Source: Alkalibacterium kapii (GTDB lineage: Bacteria; Bacillota; Bacilli; Lactobacillales; Carnobacteriaceae_A). Taken from it: a stretch of 64,000 bases of DNA. The stretch lies in contig NZ_BJUY01000001.1 in the NCBI RefSeq assembly GCF_007988865.1, positions 62,001 through 126,000 on the forward strand, in the 5' to 3' direction. This document shows, one piece after another, positions 25,171 through 34,911 of this stretch. Position numbers and translations under genes: made by a program. The notes under the pieces are model-generated. The model did not search any database. It was not told where the DNA came from and was given only the letters and a program-made list of their open reading frames with translations. How positions within the stretch are numbered: position 1 is the first letter of the stretch; every line of letters begins with the position of its first letter.

Positions 25171-25290
25171 ACGGTTTCCCGTCTTGGATCAACTAATATA
25201 TAAACAAAACCGACTGTTTAATCTAATAGTCAATCCTTTAAGGGGATTGGTAGAAACTATAGCCCATATCGCTAAATTATATTAGTAAAC
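25162..25290 (-). promoter_or_regulatory. Purine (guanine-type) riboswitch of permease 2
   Basis: The aptamer (about 25220-25286) is identical in its core to that of permease 1: L2 GATATGG, GTTTCTACC, L3 CCTTAAA, GACTA. Terminator AAGACGG-GAAA-CCGTCTTTTTTT follows at 25162-25186. The duplication therefore included leader and gene. Confidence 0.92.
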
Positions 25291-25308
25291 ATTTGTTAAT
25301 CTGATTTA

Positions 25309-25337
25309 ATTTTAGTATATATACATGTATATATCAA
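25309..25337 (-). promoter_or_regulatory. Promoter of riboswitch/permease 2
   Basis: Minus-strand TTGATA (25337-25332), 17-bp spacer containing the palindrome ATATACATGTATAT, then TAAAAT (25314-25309). It differs from promoter 1, so the duplicated block ends near the aptamer. Confidence 0.55.
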
Positions 25338-25413
25338 TAGACTTTTAACAGTTGGACGTTTTATTTATCTAACTGACCCTTACACTTGGCAGTTACGAAA
25401 TAACTATAGGCGT

Positions 25414-26775
25414 TTAACGCATAGTCACAAATTCTTCAGCTGCTGTCGGGTGTATGGCTACGGTACGATCAAAATCTTTTTTAGTCGCGCCCATCTGAAC
25501 AGCTACAGCGAATCCCTGAAGCATTTCGTCCATTCCTTTTCCGACACCATGTAATCCAACAATTTTTTCGTCTTTACCCACGCAGACAAGTTTCATATAG
25601 GCTTTTTGTCTGTTAGCTGTGATGGAACTATGCATAGAGGTAAATGTCGATTTATATATTTTAACTTCACCTTCTGGATATTCTTCTCTAGCCTGCTTTT
25701 CTGTCATACCCACTGTGCCTATAGGTGGATGTGTGAAGATAACCGACGGAATATTTTTATAGTCAAAATACTCATCAGGTTTGTTATTGAATAGTCTCTC
25801 AGATAACGAGCGGCCTGCAGCAATGGCGACTGGGGTCAGCTCTGCTCGTCCCGTCACGTCTCCCACTGAATATATGTTACTGCTGGTCGTATTCTGGAAT
25901 CGATCGACCTCTACATAGCCTCCGGGATATAGATTGACTCCAGCAGCTTCTAAGTTTAGATTCTTTGTATTAGGCACGCGACCTGTAGCCCAGAGTATTT
26001 CTTCCGTTTCGTGGGTCGTCCCATCCTCAAAGTGCAATACGTATGAATGCTCTTGCTTTTTTTCAACACTGACGAGCGTTTTGTTCACATGAATATTCAT
26101 GGTCTCATTTTTTGTTAAAGCTTGATATCCTTCACAAATAATAGAATCAAAGTTGTAGAGGGGGGCTGGTTTTCGGACAAACATATGAGTGTCTACTCCA
26201 AAGGCATCCAGTATCCCACTCATTTCCACACTGATATATCCACCGCCGATCACTGCTATGCTTTTTGGCAGTTCCTCAAGATAGAAAACATCATCTGACA
26301 CGATCCCGAATTCGCCACCTGGTATATCCAGTCTCTTTGGTTTTCCACCAGTTGCAATGAGGATATGTTCTGCGGTTATATTCTGATTATTAACTTCTAC
26401 TGTGGACTCGTCGACAAAGGTTGCCTTGCCTTTTATGAGGGTGACGTTATTGGAATCGAGTCCTCTTTTATAAACGGTATGCAAAAATGAAATATACTTC
26501 TCTCTATTTTGTCGCATTTTCTTGTAATGAAAAATCGGATCCTGTTTCAATTCGATCCCATAGTCTTTGGCATATAGATCCAGGAATTCCAACATTTCAG
26601 CAACATGCCACATGACTTTTTTTGGTACGCAGCCTAAATTGACACACGTTCCTCCAAGTGCATTTTCTTCAATCAAAGCAACACGGGCGCCATGCGTTCC
26701 TGCACGATTAGCTGAGGCTATTCCCCCACTTCCCCCACCTATCACTAAATAATCATAATCAAATTCTTTGGTCAT
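25414..26775 (-). CDS. gor: Glutathione-disulfide reductase
   Basis: A 453-residue class I pyridine nucleotide-disulfide oxidoreductase. FAD motif [16 protein letters not shown], redox-active pair in [13 protein letters not shown] (Cys44, Cys49), NAD(P) motif [14 protein letters not shown], and the C-terminal catalytic His-Glu in [10 protein letters not shown]. It reduces oxidised glutathione with NADPH. Many lactic acid bacteria import or make glutathione, so this fits. Its ATG overlaps the stop of the glycosyltransferase gene (TAATG), so the two are co-translated. Confidence 0.93.
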   Translation of the reverse strand: MTKEFDYDYLVIGGGSGGIASANRAGTHGARVALIEENALGGTCVNLGCVPKKVMWHVAEMLEFLDLYAKDYGIELKQDPIFHYKKMRQNREKYISFLHTVYKRGLDSNNVTLIKGKATFVDESTVEVNNQNITAEHILIATGGKPKRLDIPGGEFGIVSDDVFYLEELPKSIAVIGGGYISVEMSGILDAFGVDTHMFVRKPAPLYNFDSIICEGYQALTKNETMNIHVNKTLVSVEKKQEHSYVLHFEDGTTHETEEILWATGRVPNTKNLNLEAAGVNLYPGGYVEVDRFQNTTSSNIYSVGDVTGRAELTPVAIAAGRSLSERLFNNKPDEYFDYKNIPSVIFTHPPIGTVGMTEKQAREEYPEGEVKIYKSTFTSMHSSITANRQKAYMKLVCVGKDEKIVGLHGVGKGMDEMLQGFAVAVQMGATKKDFDRTVAIHPTAAEEFVTMR

Positions 26776-27644
26776 TATTTATTCCCCTTATTCGTTATTG
26801 GCTCAACATCAATAAAATCATATGTTTTACGTTCTGCCTCAAAGTAGTATTTTCCTAATTCGTATTTGTATTTTTCCCTTTTGTCCCAAGGCTTATGCTT
26901 GCCCAGGTAATGGATGAACACAACCTTATCCTCAATCATCTGAAAATTGTACTTGTTTGGAAAAATCACTTTAAGCTTTTCATAGACCTTAGGATTCATA
27001 TTATAAATACGCCAGTCTTCTTCTTTTATATCATTGACATAAAGCATATTGAAAATGTCCTGATCTGGTAGAATGAGTATGGATTTGTTTTCTCTGATTG
27101 CTTCTACGATTTGGTCAGGATTCCCGACCCGTCTTAGTTTTTCCAAATTCATCAGTACGACACCCGAGTTGAAATAGTTCTCTGATTCAAAATTACCTAG
27201 TCGTATGTTATTAAATGGCTGGATCCATTTTGTTTTATACTTATAATTTGTAGCAATAAAAGAATGTCCATCGAACGTCTTATTGTAAAATGTACGAATA
27301 TCACCGACATTGATGATATCCGGATCTAAATATAATATCCGGTCGATATCAGCAGGTAAAATATACGGTGCAAACATCCAAAGATACATCTCCAGAGAAT
27401 AATATCGAGTGATAGCTAATTTGTCTGATGGTTTGAAAAAGTCCTTGCAATAGATAACAACTAATTCGTGATCGCCGTTTTTCTCAACAAAAGTTTCTAA
27501 TTCCTTTAATGTTTCTTTACTGATCCCTGCATGGAGTAAGTACATGCGAAATGATTCGTCCGGGTGATTTTCAATAATAGAGTGAATTAGCACACGCAAC
27601 GGATAAACATAATTTTCATCTAAAGAAAATAACAAATTGATCAT
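26775..27644 (-). CDS. Glycosyltransferase family 8
   Basis: A 289-residue GT-A fold glycosyltransferase: N-terminal [19 protein letters not shown], nucleotide-sugar/metal motif DPD (Asp107, Asp109 in [11 protein letters not shown]), and [15 protein letters not shown] and [10 protein letters not shown] further on, all typical of GT8 (LgtC/glycogenin-like). It would transfer glucose or galactose from a UDP-sugar to a cell-surface or lipid acceptor; no glycan cluster surrounds it. Start after GGAGGG. It is translationally coupled to gor, an unexpected partner. Confidence 0.9.
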   Translation of the reverse strand: MINLLFSLDENYVYPLRVLIHSIIENHPDESFRMYLLHAGISKETLKELETFVEKNGDHELVVIYCKDFFKPSDKLAITRYYSLEMYLWMFAPYILPADIDRILYLDPDIINVGDIRTFYNKTFDGHSFIATNYKYKTKWIQPFNNIRLGNFESENYFNSGVVLMNLEKLRRVGNPDQIVEAIRENKSILILPDQDIFNMLYVNDIKEEDWRIYNMNPKVYEKLKVIFPNKYNFQMIEDKVVFIHYLGKHKPWDKREKYKYELGKYYFEAERKTYDFIDVEPITNKGNK

Positions 27645-27790
27645 GTCGGTCCCTCCAATCCTATAGCTTCTTAATAATATTATACCGACTATTCAATAAA
27701 AATACACGTGAAGGACATTTTTATCGAGTTAAAACTGAAAAATACTGCTGCCGGTACTTCTAAAGGCCAACTCAGCATAATCTTTTCTCT

Positions 27791-27827
27791 TTGCAACACT
27801 TCTTAATTCTACTATAATTAGAATTAA
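27791..27827 (+). promoter_or_regulatory. Promoter of the chromate transporter pair with dyad
   Basis: TTGCAA (27791-27796), 16-bp spacer, TATAAT (27813-27818). An inverted repeat TTAATTCT (27803-27810)/AGAATTAA (27820-27827) brackets the -10 box. Confidence 0.65.
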
Positions 27828-27848
27828 CACGTAAAGAGGAGAAAACCT

Positions 27849-28433
27849 ATGGAGGATATGAGTAAGAAAACCTTGTACACAAAGTTATTTAAATCCACCT
27901 TTTTTCTGAGTATGTTTACTTTTGGAGGTGGGTATGTCATTGTTCCTTTAATGGAAAAAAAATTCGTGAATGAACTGGGCTGGATCAATGAAGATGAAAT
28001 GCTTGATTTGATAGCCTTAGGTCAGTCATCGCCTGGACCCATAGCAGTTAACACTTCAATCCTTATCGGTTACCGTATGGCTGGTGTCCCAGGTGCAATG
28101 GTCACTGTTTTAGGGACCATCATTCCTCCGTTACTGATCATGACAGCTCTGGCGTATATTTATATAGCTGTAAGGGATAATGCCATCGTCAACAATATCC
28201 TGCTTGGTATGCAGGCGGGCGTTGCCGCCATCATCGTCAATGTCGTATATGATATGGGTAAGCGAATCGTTGTCCAGAAAAAAATCATCCCTATTCTCGT
28301 TATGGCAGCTGCTTTAATAGCGGGGATCGTTTATCAAGTCAATATTTTATGGCTTTTATTCTTTTCTGGAGTCATCGGTGCGCTGACAACGTTCTGGAAA
28401 CTCCGACAAAAAAATAAGGACGATGAAAAATGA
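27849..28433 (+). CDS. Chromate transporter, N-terminal half-type (ChrA family)
   Basis: A 194-residue membrane protein of the short-chain CHR family with about five or six helices and the conserved TFGGGYVIVPLMEKKF and LGQSSPGPIAVNTSILIGYR. Short CHR proteins occur as adjacent pairs that act together; here the next gene is the partner. Natural substrate may be another oxyanion or sulfate-like ion. Start after AGAGGAG. Confidence 0.9.
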   Translation: MEDMSKKTLYTKLFKSTFFLSMFTFGGGYVIVPLMEKKFVNELGWINEDEMLDLIALGQSSPGPIAVNTSILIGYRMAGVPGAMVTVLGTIIPPLLIMTALAYIYIAVRDNAIVNNILLGMQAGVAAIIVNVVYDMGKRIVVQKKIIPILVMAAALIAGIVYQVNILWLLFFSGVIGALTTFWKLRQKNKDDEK

Positions 28434-28993
28434 TCTATTTAAATTTACTTTTCAGTTTCTTTCAAATTGGATTACTCAGTTTCGGTGGTGGCTATGCTGC
28501 CTTGCCCCTCATCGAACAGGAACTCATTCATGACCAGGGCTGGATAACAAATCAGCAGTTTATTGATGTGCTGACCTTATCTGAAATGACTCCAGGCCCC
28601 ATAGCCATAAATGCTGCGACATTTTCCGGAAACCAGATTGCAGGTATTTTAGGTGGTGCTGTAGCTACTGTGGGTGTCACCCTTCCTTCTGTCATTATCG
28701 TTCAGCTACTGGCTTATTTTTATTTCAAATACAAGAACATTGAAATGGTGCAGGGTATCATCCAGGGATTAAGACCAGCAGTCGTTGCTTTGATTGCATC
28801 AGCCGGACTCACGATTTTCCTGACTGCAATGTTCGGACACAGTGACTGGCCGATCGATTTGACCGAGCTGAATTATGTCTCTGTTATTTTTTTCGCTATC
28901 GCCATCTTTTTTTTGAGAAAGTTCAAAGCAAGTCCTATTCACGTTATTATCCTTACGGGTATTTTAGGTGGGATAGTTTATTCAATTGGATAA
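28430..28993 (+). CDS. Chromate transporter, second half-type (ChrA family)
   Basis: A 187-residue CHR-domain membrane protein with SFGGGYAALPLIEQELI and LSEMTPGPIAINAATFSGN, partner of the preceding gene. Its ATG overlaps the upstream stop (ATGA), so both halves are made in equal amounts. Confidence 0.9.
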   Translation: MIYLNLLFSFFQIGLLSFGGGYAALPLIEQELIHDQGWITNQQFIDVLTLSEMTPGPIAINAATFSGNQIAGILGGAVATVGVTLPSVIIVQLLAYFYFKYKNIEMVQGIIQGLRPAVVALIASAGLTIFLTAMFGHSDWPIDLTELNYVSVIFFAIAIFFLRKFKASPIHVIILTGILGGIVYSIG

Positions 28994-29102
28994 TAGTAAA
29001 TAGATTGGTGTGCTGATGCAACTGAACATCGATCTATTTATTATATTATGGATCATTACGTAGTTAACACATTTAAAACAAACAATCAAAAGAGGGATCA
29101 TT

Positions 29103-29816
29103 ATGGCTATTGATCAATTGGAAACTCTGACTCGTTTATTGCTGGCAGCACTAGTTGGGGGAATGATAGGTTTTGAACGGGAACTAAAAGGACGAGATGC
29201 TGGTATACGTACGCACATGCTCGTGAGCTTAGGTGCAGCTGTTATTACGATGATACAACTGGAAGCAAGCGATTGGCTTCTGGATTTTTCAAAGAACAAT
29301 CCCGAACTAGCCAATGTATTGACGTCAGATATTACTCGTTTAACTGCTCAAATAGTAAATGGGATCGGTTTTCTTGGTGCCGGAACAATCATCGTCAGTA
29401 AACGTACGGTGACTGGTCTTACGACTGCAGCTTCTATATGGGCTGTGGCCAGTCTGGGTATCTCTGTTGGTATGGGTTATTATTTTTTAGCACTGGCGGG
29501 TGCTGTGATCATGCTGATTGTCTTGAGACTTTTGAAAACATTATTTAAAATCGACCGTACAAAACAGCTGGAAATAAAGTACAAATATCGGAATGAAACC
29601 TTGGATTATCTAGAAAAAAGTTTTATGGAACATAATATTTCAGTGGTCAATACGGATCATTGCATTACTTACCTGGATGATGGAACCAGCTACTGCGAAG
29701 ACCTTTACACGTTACACTTACCCAATAACTTCAATACGATGGACTATATTTCTAAAGTGGGTTCCCATCCAAATGTCTTGAAAATAAATACGATCAAAAC
29801 ACATTTTGATACTTAA
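29103..29816 (+). CDS. MgtC/SapB-family membrane protein
   Basis: A 237-residue protein with four N-terminal helices containing the MgtC signature (AALVGGMIGFERELKGRDAGIRTHMLVSLGAA and GIGFLGAGTIIV) and a soluble C-terminal domain from about residue 150, ACT-like in related proteins. MgtC in pathogens helps survival in low magnesium and inhibits ATP synthase; here the role is inferred only. Start after GAGGG; a strong terminator follows. Confidence 0.9.
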   Translation: MAIDQLETLTRLLLAALVGGMIGFERELKGRDAGIRTHMLVSLGAAVITMIQLEASDWLLDFSKNNPELANVLTSDITRLTAQIVNGIGFLGAGTIIVSKRTVTGLTTAASIWAVASLGISVGMGYYFLALAGAVIMLIVLRLLKTLFKIDRTKQLEIKYKYRNETLDYLEKSFMEHNISVVNTDHCITYLDDGTSYCEDLYTLHLPNNFNTMDYISKVGSHPNVLKINTIKTHFDT

Positions 29817-29833
29817 TATTATCTGCGCGAATA

Positions 29834-29870
29834 AAAAGAGGTTGAAACGATGGTTTCAGCCTCTTTTTTC
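29834..29870. terminator. Bidirectional terminator MgtC-family gene / whiA
   Basis: Stem AAAGAGGTTGAAAC/GTTTCAGCCTCTTT with T-runs on both strands, between convergent units. Confidence 0.9.
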
Positions 29871-29880
29871 TTGTTTAGTT

Positions 29881-30819
29881 TTAAACTGTCTGTGTCTGTC
29901 TTATCTCTTCTGCTATTTGATTGATTTTTCTTAAGCGATGATTAACACCAGACTTTGAAACGCCGCCATTGGGTAAAAGGTCTCCCAATTCTTTTAAACT
30001 AATATCAGGATTTTCCACTCTAACAACTGCCATTTCTTTCAACTTTTCAGGCAGCGTGTCCAAACCTTTCATCTGTTCAATCAACTTAATATTCTCAATT
30101 TGCCTTGAAGCTGCATCAATGGTCTTATTTAGATTGGCATTCTCACAGTTCACTAAGCGATTAACTGAATTCCGCATATCTCTGACAATACGCACATCTT
30201 CAAATCTGAACATACTACTGGTTGCACCAATCAGTGCTAAAAAGTCGGCAATTTTTTCAGACTCTTTCAAGTAGACAATATATCCGTTTCTGCGTTCATG
30301 AACACGTGCATTCATATCAAATCGCTGCATCATATCACAGATATCATTGTTATGTTCTTCGTAACTAGAATGTATTTCCAGATGATAACGACTAGTATCC
30401 GGACTGTTGACAGAACCTCCAGCCAAAAACGCTCCTCTTAAGTAAGACTTTATTTTTTGCTTATTGTTTTTTATTTCTGCTTGAACATGCCCATGATAAA
30501 GCATGCCGTCCATGATGCCCAATTCTTTTAAAACGACCTCAGACCCGCCTTTTAAACGTACGATATACACATTATTCTTTTTTAGTTTCATCTTTTTTCT
30601 GACAAGAAGTTCTGATTCAACATCAAAATTATCTTTGATCAGAGAGTATATTCTTCTGGCAATAGCTGCATTTTCCGTCTGTATGTTCAGCAAAAACTCA
30701 TGATCCAGTATACTCAATGTCCCGTTCATTCTTATTAAAGCGGCCAGTTCTGCTTTAGCATGTTCTGGATGCACTTCCAGCATGGTTAGTTCTTTTTTTA
30801 CTTCAAATGCGAATGACAC
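29881..30819 (-). CDS. whiA: WhiA DNA-binding protein
   Basis: A LAGLIDADG-like fold followed by a C-terminal helix-turn-helix ([25 protein letters not shown]), as in WhiA of B. subtilis and Streptomyces, where it affects cell division and chromosome segregation. The track start at 30828 has its ribosome-binding site too close; the GTG at 30819 begins with [11 protein letters not shown] as in other WhiA proteins, giving 312 residues. Last gene of the rapZ-yvcK-whiA operon. Confidence 0.94.
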   Translation of the reverse strand: MSFAFEVKKELTMLEVHPEHAKAELAALIRMNGTLSILDHEFLLNIQTENAAIARRIYSLIKDNFDVESELLVRKKMKLKKNNVYIVRLKGGSEVVLKELGIMDGMLYHGHVQAEIKNNKQKIKSYLRGAFLAGGSVNSPDTSRYHLEIHSSYEEHNNDICDMMQRFDMNARVHERRNGYIVYLKESEKIADFLALIGATSSMFRFEDVRIVRDMRNSVNRLVNCENANLNKTIDAASRQIENIKLIEQMKGLDTLPEKLKEMAVVRVENPDISLKELGDLLPNGGVSKSGVNHRLRKINQIAEEIRQTQTV

Positions 30820-30869
30820 GCTTTTCACTTCCTCTTAAATGCACATCTGCTTTATATACAGCATTTATT

Positions 30870-31886
30870 TTATAAATATTTTTTGATTTTTCTTTGACTA
30901 TTGAAAGCTGTTTTAAATATTTCTTCTGCAACTTTCTCGCCGTTATGGTAAACACTTTTTTCTGTCAACAGCAAAAAATCATCTGATATGATCATAGGTA
31001 CTTCCGCTTTCAGTCCTTTAAAATCATGCTCAACTTGAAGGAGATATTCTTCGTTGACTTCCTGTTCAATATAATCACTTGGTACAACACCAATATTAGT
31101 CAGAGCGATATCTATGAATTTTGTCCCTAAATGTTTATGCAGGACTTTGATGTGATCAGCATCATTCAAGTCTTCTGTTTCTCCTAACTGCGTCATGATA
31201 TTGGATATATAAACGACTTTTGCTTCTGTTTCCACCAATGCTTTACCGATGTCCGGGATCATAATATTGGGCAGAATACTTGTAAACAAGCTTCCGGGCC
31301 CCAAAACGACCATGTCGGCATTCATTATAGCCGAGATGACTTTTCTGCTCGCTTTGACCGGTCGCTCTTTTGTAACGCAGGTTACGGATACTTTATCGAT
31401 TTTTTTTCCTTTTTTCGGGATTTTCGATTCTCCAGTTTCTCTCGTGCCATCTACATATTCAGCATGCAGATTCAGTGGTTCTTCAGCGGCTGGATAGACA
31501 TGACCTTTGATATGCATCATTTTAGCCAGCAGCTGTATAGCTTCATAGATATTTCCATGCATATCTGCCATTGCAGATATGATCAGATTTCCTATAGTAT
31601 GACCACTTAGATTACGATCGTCCGTTCTGAAACGATATTGGAATATTTCTCGCTGGAGCTCGGGGATTTCAGATAGTGCGGTCAATACATTCCTCAAATC
31701 TCCTGGAGGAACAGCGTTGAAGCTTTTACGTAAAACACCACTGCTTCCCCCATCGTCAGCAACTGTCACGATTGCCGTGATGTCCGCATCTTTTTCTTTT
31801 AAACTTTTCAATATAACAGGTAAACCTGTTCCTCCACCGATAACAACTATTTTGGGTTTTCTCTTTTTAAATGTTTCCTGTCTCAT
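30870..31886 (-). CDS. yvcK: YvcK gluconeogenesis/morphology factor
   Basis: A 338-residue CofD-like protein with Rossmann motif VVIGGGTGLPVILKSLK and AIVTVADDGGSSGVLR. B. subtilis YvcK binds UDP-GlcNAc and is needed for growth on gluconeogenic carbon sources and for shape control. Its ATG overlaps the rapZ stop (ATGA); whiA follows after about 50 bp. Confidence 0.95.
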   Translation of the reverse strand: MRQETFKKRKPKIVVIGGGTGLPVILKSLKEKDADITAIVTVADDGGSSGVLRKSFNAVPPGDLRNVLTALSEIPELQREIFQYRFRTDDRNLSGHTIGNLIISAMADMHGNIYEAIQLLAKMMHIKGHVYPAAEEPLNLHAEYVDGTRETGESKIPKKGKKIDKVSVTCVTKERPVKASRKVISAIMNADMVVLGPGSLFTSILPNIMIPDIGKALVETEAKVVYISNIMTQLGETEDLNDADHIKVLHKHLGTKFIDIALTNIGVVPSDYIEQEVNEEYLLQVEHDFKGLKAEVPMIISDDFLLLTEKSVYHNGEKVAEEIFKTAFNSQRKIKKYL

Positions 31887-32770
31887 GATCGCACAGTTGA
31901 CTCCTTTGCTTTATCCTTGTCACGATGAGAAACATTCACATGATACCCATCCGTTTTGATGCTTTTTGCTATTCGTTCTACCAATGCAACCGACCGATGT
32001 TTTCCGCCAGTACAGCCAATGGCAATAGTCACGTTGCTTTTTCCTTCTTTTTTGTAACCAGGGAGTGTAAAATCTATTAAATCAATGAATTTCTTATAAA
32101 AGGTGTCTGTTTCAGTCTGCTGCATCACATAATCGTAAACAGGTTTATCAAGTCCCGTCTGAGGTCTCAATTCTTCTATATAATGAGGATTGGCCAAAAA
32201 CCTTACATCCATAACGATATCAGAATCGATTGGAATGCCATATTTAAAACCAAATGAAACAATTTCGACTCGAAACATTTCTTTTTCTTTTTCTTTGAAT
32301 TCAGTGATCAATTTTTTTCTCAATTCACGCGGTGTCAGCTTTGTTGTATCTATGACGAGCTGTGCACGCAATTTTATATCATTCAGTAAATCTCTTTCTC
32401 TTTTTATGCCCTCGATCGTTCTTTCGTTTTTCGCCAGAGGATGAGCTCGTCTGGTTTCTTTGTACCGTGTGACCAGTTCTTCATTCGTGGCTTCGAGAAA
32501 AACGATCCGTGTAGTGATATGAGGAGTATTGTCCATAGTAACGAGTACTTGATTTATTTCTTCAAAAAAGTCTTTCATCCTCAAGTCCATTACAAGTGCT
32601 ATTTTACTGAACTGTCCAGTTTCCCGTACAAGTTTCCAAAAAGTCGGCAATAAATTCGGCGGCATATTATCTATACAGTAATACCCCATATCTTCGAAAC
32701 TCTGCATTGCGACCGTTTTACCTGCACCGCTCATTCCCGTAATAATGACAAGTTCAAGCTTCTCGTTCAT
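31883..32770 (-). CDS. rapZ: RapZ-family nucleotide-binding protein
   Basis: P-loop protein with Walker A GMSGAGKT near the N-terminus and the C-terminal CTGGKHRSVALVE signature of the YvcJ/RapZ family. In E. coli RapZ controls GlmZ decay; in B. subtilis YvcJ hydrolyses nucleotides and influences competence. Of the possible starts, the ATG at 32770 has AGGAG 8 nt upstream, while the GTG at 32779 abuts it; this gives 295 residues. First gene of the rapZ-yvcK-whiA operon. Confidence 0.94.
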   Translation of the reverse strand: MNEKLELVIITGMSGAGKTVAMQSFEDMGYYCIDNMPPNLLPTFWKLVRETGQFSKIALVMDLRMKDFFEEINQVLVTMDNTPHITTRIVFLEATNEELVTRYKETRRAHPLAKNERTIEGIKRERDLLNDIKLRAQLVIDTTKLTPRELRKKLITEFKEKEKEMFRVEIVSFGFKYGIPIDSDIVMDVRFLANPHYIEELRPQTGLDKPVYDYVMQQTETDTFYKKFIDLIDFTLPGYKKEGKSNVTIAIGCTGGKHRSVALVERIAKSIKTDGYHVNVSHRDKDKAKESTVRS

Positions 32771-32924
32771 ACTACTCACTCCTGTTTTAATCTGTAAGTT
32801 GCTGTATCCCTGTTGTTTCTTTAGTCTACTTATTATAACATTCCTGGTGTGTCATTACTAGCACTCAGAAAAGATGTCTGTGTTAAGTTTCAGAACATTT
32901 CATTTCTTTGTCAAATCGCAGAAT

Positions 32925-32965
32925 AAAAGCCGATGCCAAACAAAAATCGTTTGACATCGGCTTCC
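32925..32965 (-). terminator. Terminator of pgcA
   Basis: Minus-strand stem AAGCCGATGTCAAAC/GTTTGGCATCGGCTT followed by TTATT. Confidence 0.85.
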
Positions 32966-32991
32966 CTTTTGATTTTATTGTTCGCTGTATT

Positions 32992-34716
32992 TTAAAAATC
33001 GACTCTAGAACGTATATCTTCTTCGAAAGCTTCCATCTTTTCAGTAACGGCTACACCTGAGTCGTCACAAGCTGAAAGGTAAAATTTGATTTTTGGCTCA
33101 GTACCAGATGGGCGAACCGCGATCCAACTTGAATCAGCCAGGGTATATTTCAATACATTTGCTGGTGGCAAGTCAATTGTTTCTGTGGTGTCACCAGTTT
33201 GCCTTGTTTGCGTTTTAAAATCTTCCATCTTCACAACTTGTATATCTCCAAATTTATCAGGTGTTTTTGAACGGAATGTTTGCATGATTTCATTGATTTT
33301 TTCTGTTCCTTCCATTCCATCCATTTTTACAGAAATAGTCTTTTCTTTATAGTGACCATATTCGTGATAAAGTTCATGGATAGTATCAAATAAACTGTAT
33401 CCCTGCTCTTTGAAATAGGCAGTCATTTCAGCAACCATAACAAGCGCTTGAATTGCATCTTTATCTCTTACAAAAGGTTGTATGAGATAACCATAACTCT
33501 CTTCGAATCCGTACATGAAAACATTGGAATGATCTGCTTCAAAGGCTTTGATTTTTTCTGCTATAAACTTGAAACCAGTCAGAACATCGATTGTTTTCAC
33601 GCCATACTTATCACCTATAGCAGTGGGCAGGTTACTGGATACAATAGATTTGAGCATCACACTGTTTTTAGGCAGTGTTTCTTTTGTCGAGAGTGCTTTA
33701 AATATATATTCAGTCATTAATGCAGCGATCTGATTACCAGTCAGCACTTCATAATGTCCTTTAGCTGTTCTCACAGCCACTCCAAGACGATCGGCGTCGG
33801 GATCAGTCGCTATAAGAACATCGGCGTCTACTTCAGTCCCTTTTTCAATAGCGAGTTCAAATGCTTCGGGATCTTCCGGATTTGGTGATTTTACTGTAGT
33901 GAAATCAGGATCGGGCTTGGATTGTTCTTCTACAAAATAAACATTTTTAAAGCCAATTTGCTCCAAGGCTTTCTGACCAAGCATTTGCCCTGTACCGTGA
34001 AGTGGAGTAAAGACGATTTTCAGCTCTCTTCCCTGTCGGTCTGTCAAGTCCCCGTCGATCGTAACTGTCTTGACCGCTTCAAGGTAGGATTTATCTACCT
34101 CTTTTCCAATAAATTTCAGTAATCCTTCTGCTAGGGCTTTTTCTTTATCCATAGCTTTAATGGACAGAATGTCTTCGACACTTCTCACATAAGTAGTTAA
34201 TTCATCTGCTTCTTTTGGCGGCAGCTGACCTCCATCAGCGCCATAGACCTTATACCCATTGTATTCTGGGGGGTTATGACTGGCTGTTATCATAATGCCT
34301 GCTGCAGCTTTAAGATGTCTAACAGCAAAAGATAACTCTGGTGTTGGTCGCAGTTCTTCAAATACATAGGCTTTGATACCATGTTCGGCTAAAGTCAAAG
34401 CAGCTTCCACCGCAAATTCCTTAGACATATGACGGGAATCGTAGGCAATAGCAACGCCTCGATCTTTTAGTTTTTCACCTTGATTTTCTATGAACATGGC
34501 CAGTCCTTCAGTCGCCTGACGAACAGTATAAATATTCATACGATTCGTTCCTGCTCCAATGATCCCGCGCATTCCTGCTGTTCCAAACTCTAAAGATGTA
34601 TAAAAGGCATCCTCAAGTTTAGCTTCATCATCTTTATGTTTTTGTAAATCCTGCTTTAATGATTCATCCAGCTCTGAATAATTGAGCCAGTTCTGATACT
34701 TTTCTTTCCAATCCAT
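32992..34716 (-). CDS. pgcA: Alpha-phosphoglucomutase
   Basis: A 574-residue alpha-D-phosphohexomutase with all four active-site loops: TASHNP with phospho-Ser146, metal loop DPDADRLGV, sugar-binding GFEESYGY and phosphate-binding RPSGTEPKIKFY. It interconverts glucose-6- and glucose-1-phosphate, feeding UDP-glucose for wall polymers and glycolipids. Length matches B. subtilis PgcA. Start after GAGGG; monocistronic with its own terminator. Confidence 0.95.
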   Translation of the reverse strand: MDWKEKYQNWLNYSELDESLKQDLQKHKDDEAKLEDAFYTSLEFGTAGMRGIIGAGTNRMNIYTVRQATEGLAMFIENQGEKLKDRGVAIAYDSRHMSKEFAVEAALTLAEHGIKAYVFEELRPTPELSFAVRHLKAAAGIMITASHNPPEYNGYKVYGADGGQLPPKEADELTTYVRSVEDILSIKAMDKEKALAEGLLKFIGKEVDKSYLEAVKTVTIDGDLTDRQGRELKIVFTPLHGTGQMLGQKALEQIGFKNVYFVEEQSKPDPDFTTVKSPNPEDPEAFELAIEKGTEVDADVLIATDPDADRLGVAVRTAKGHYEVLTGNQIAALMTEYIFKALSTKETLPKNSVMLKSIVSSNLPTAIGDKYGVKTIDVLTGFKFIAEKIKAFEADHSNVFMYGFEESYGYLIQPFVRDKDAIQALVMVAEMTAYFKEQGYSLFDTIHELYHEYGHYKEKTISVKMDGMEGTEKINEIMQTFRSKTPDKFGDIQVVKMEDFKTQTRQTGDTTETIDLPPANVLKYTLADSSWIAVRPSGTEPKIKFYLSACDDSGVAVTEKMEAFEEDIRSRVDF

Positions 34717-34867
34717 TAATATCCCTCGTCTCTAATTATATTTTTCAGTCGCTTCTTATGTTTTAATTGTATCATTTCTCCCTCTATTTTGCATGAAAAA
34801 AGAAAAGATATATCTTCTATCCAACTTAGATGTGTTTTCTGCTGATGCCAGGTTTATTGTAGAATAT

Positions 34868-34906
34868 AAAAAAAGAGCTTGAGAGCGACCTCAAACCCTT
34901 TTTTCT
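34868..34906 (-). terminator. Terminator of trxB
   Basis: Minus-strand AAAGGGTTTGAG/CTCAAGCTCTTT stem followed by TTTT. Confidence 0.75.
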
Positions 34907-34911
34907 CTAAT

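Noticed and set aside
24793-25285. Overlapping open frames on both strands across array B
   Set aside because: Frames on both strands arise from the stop-free repeat unit; no start signals, and one runs into the riboswitch.
19835-25290. Adenine-type riboswitch
   Set aside because: Both aptamers have C in the GACTA core where adenine switches have U.
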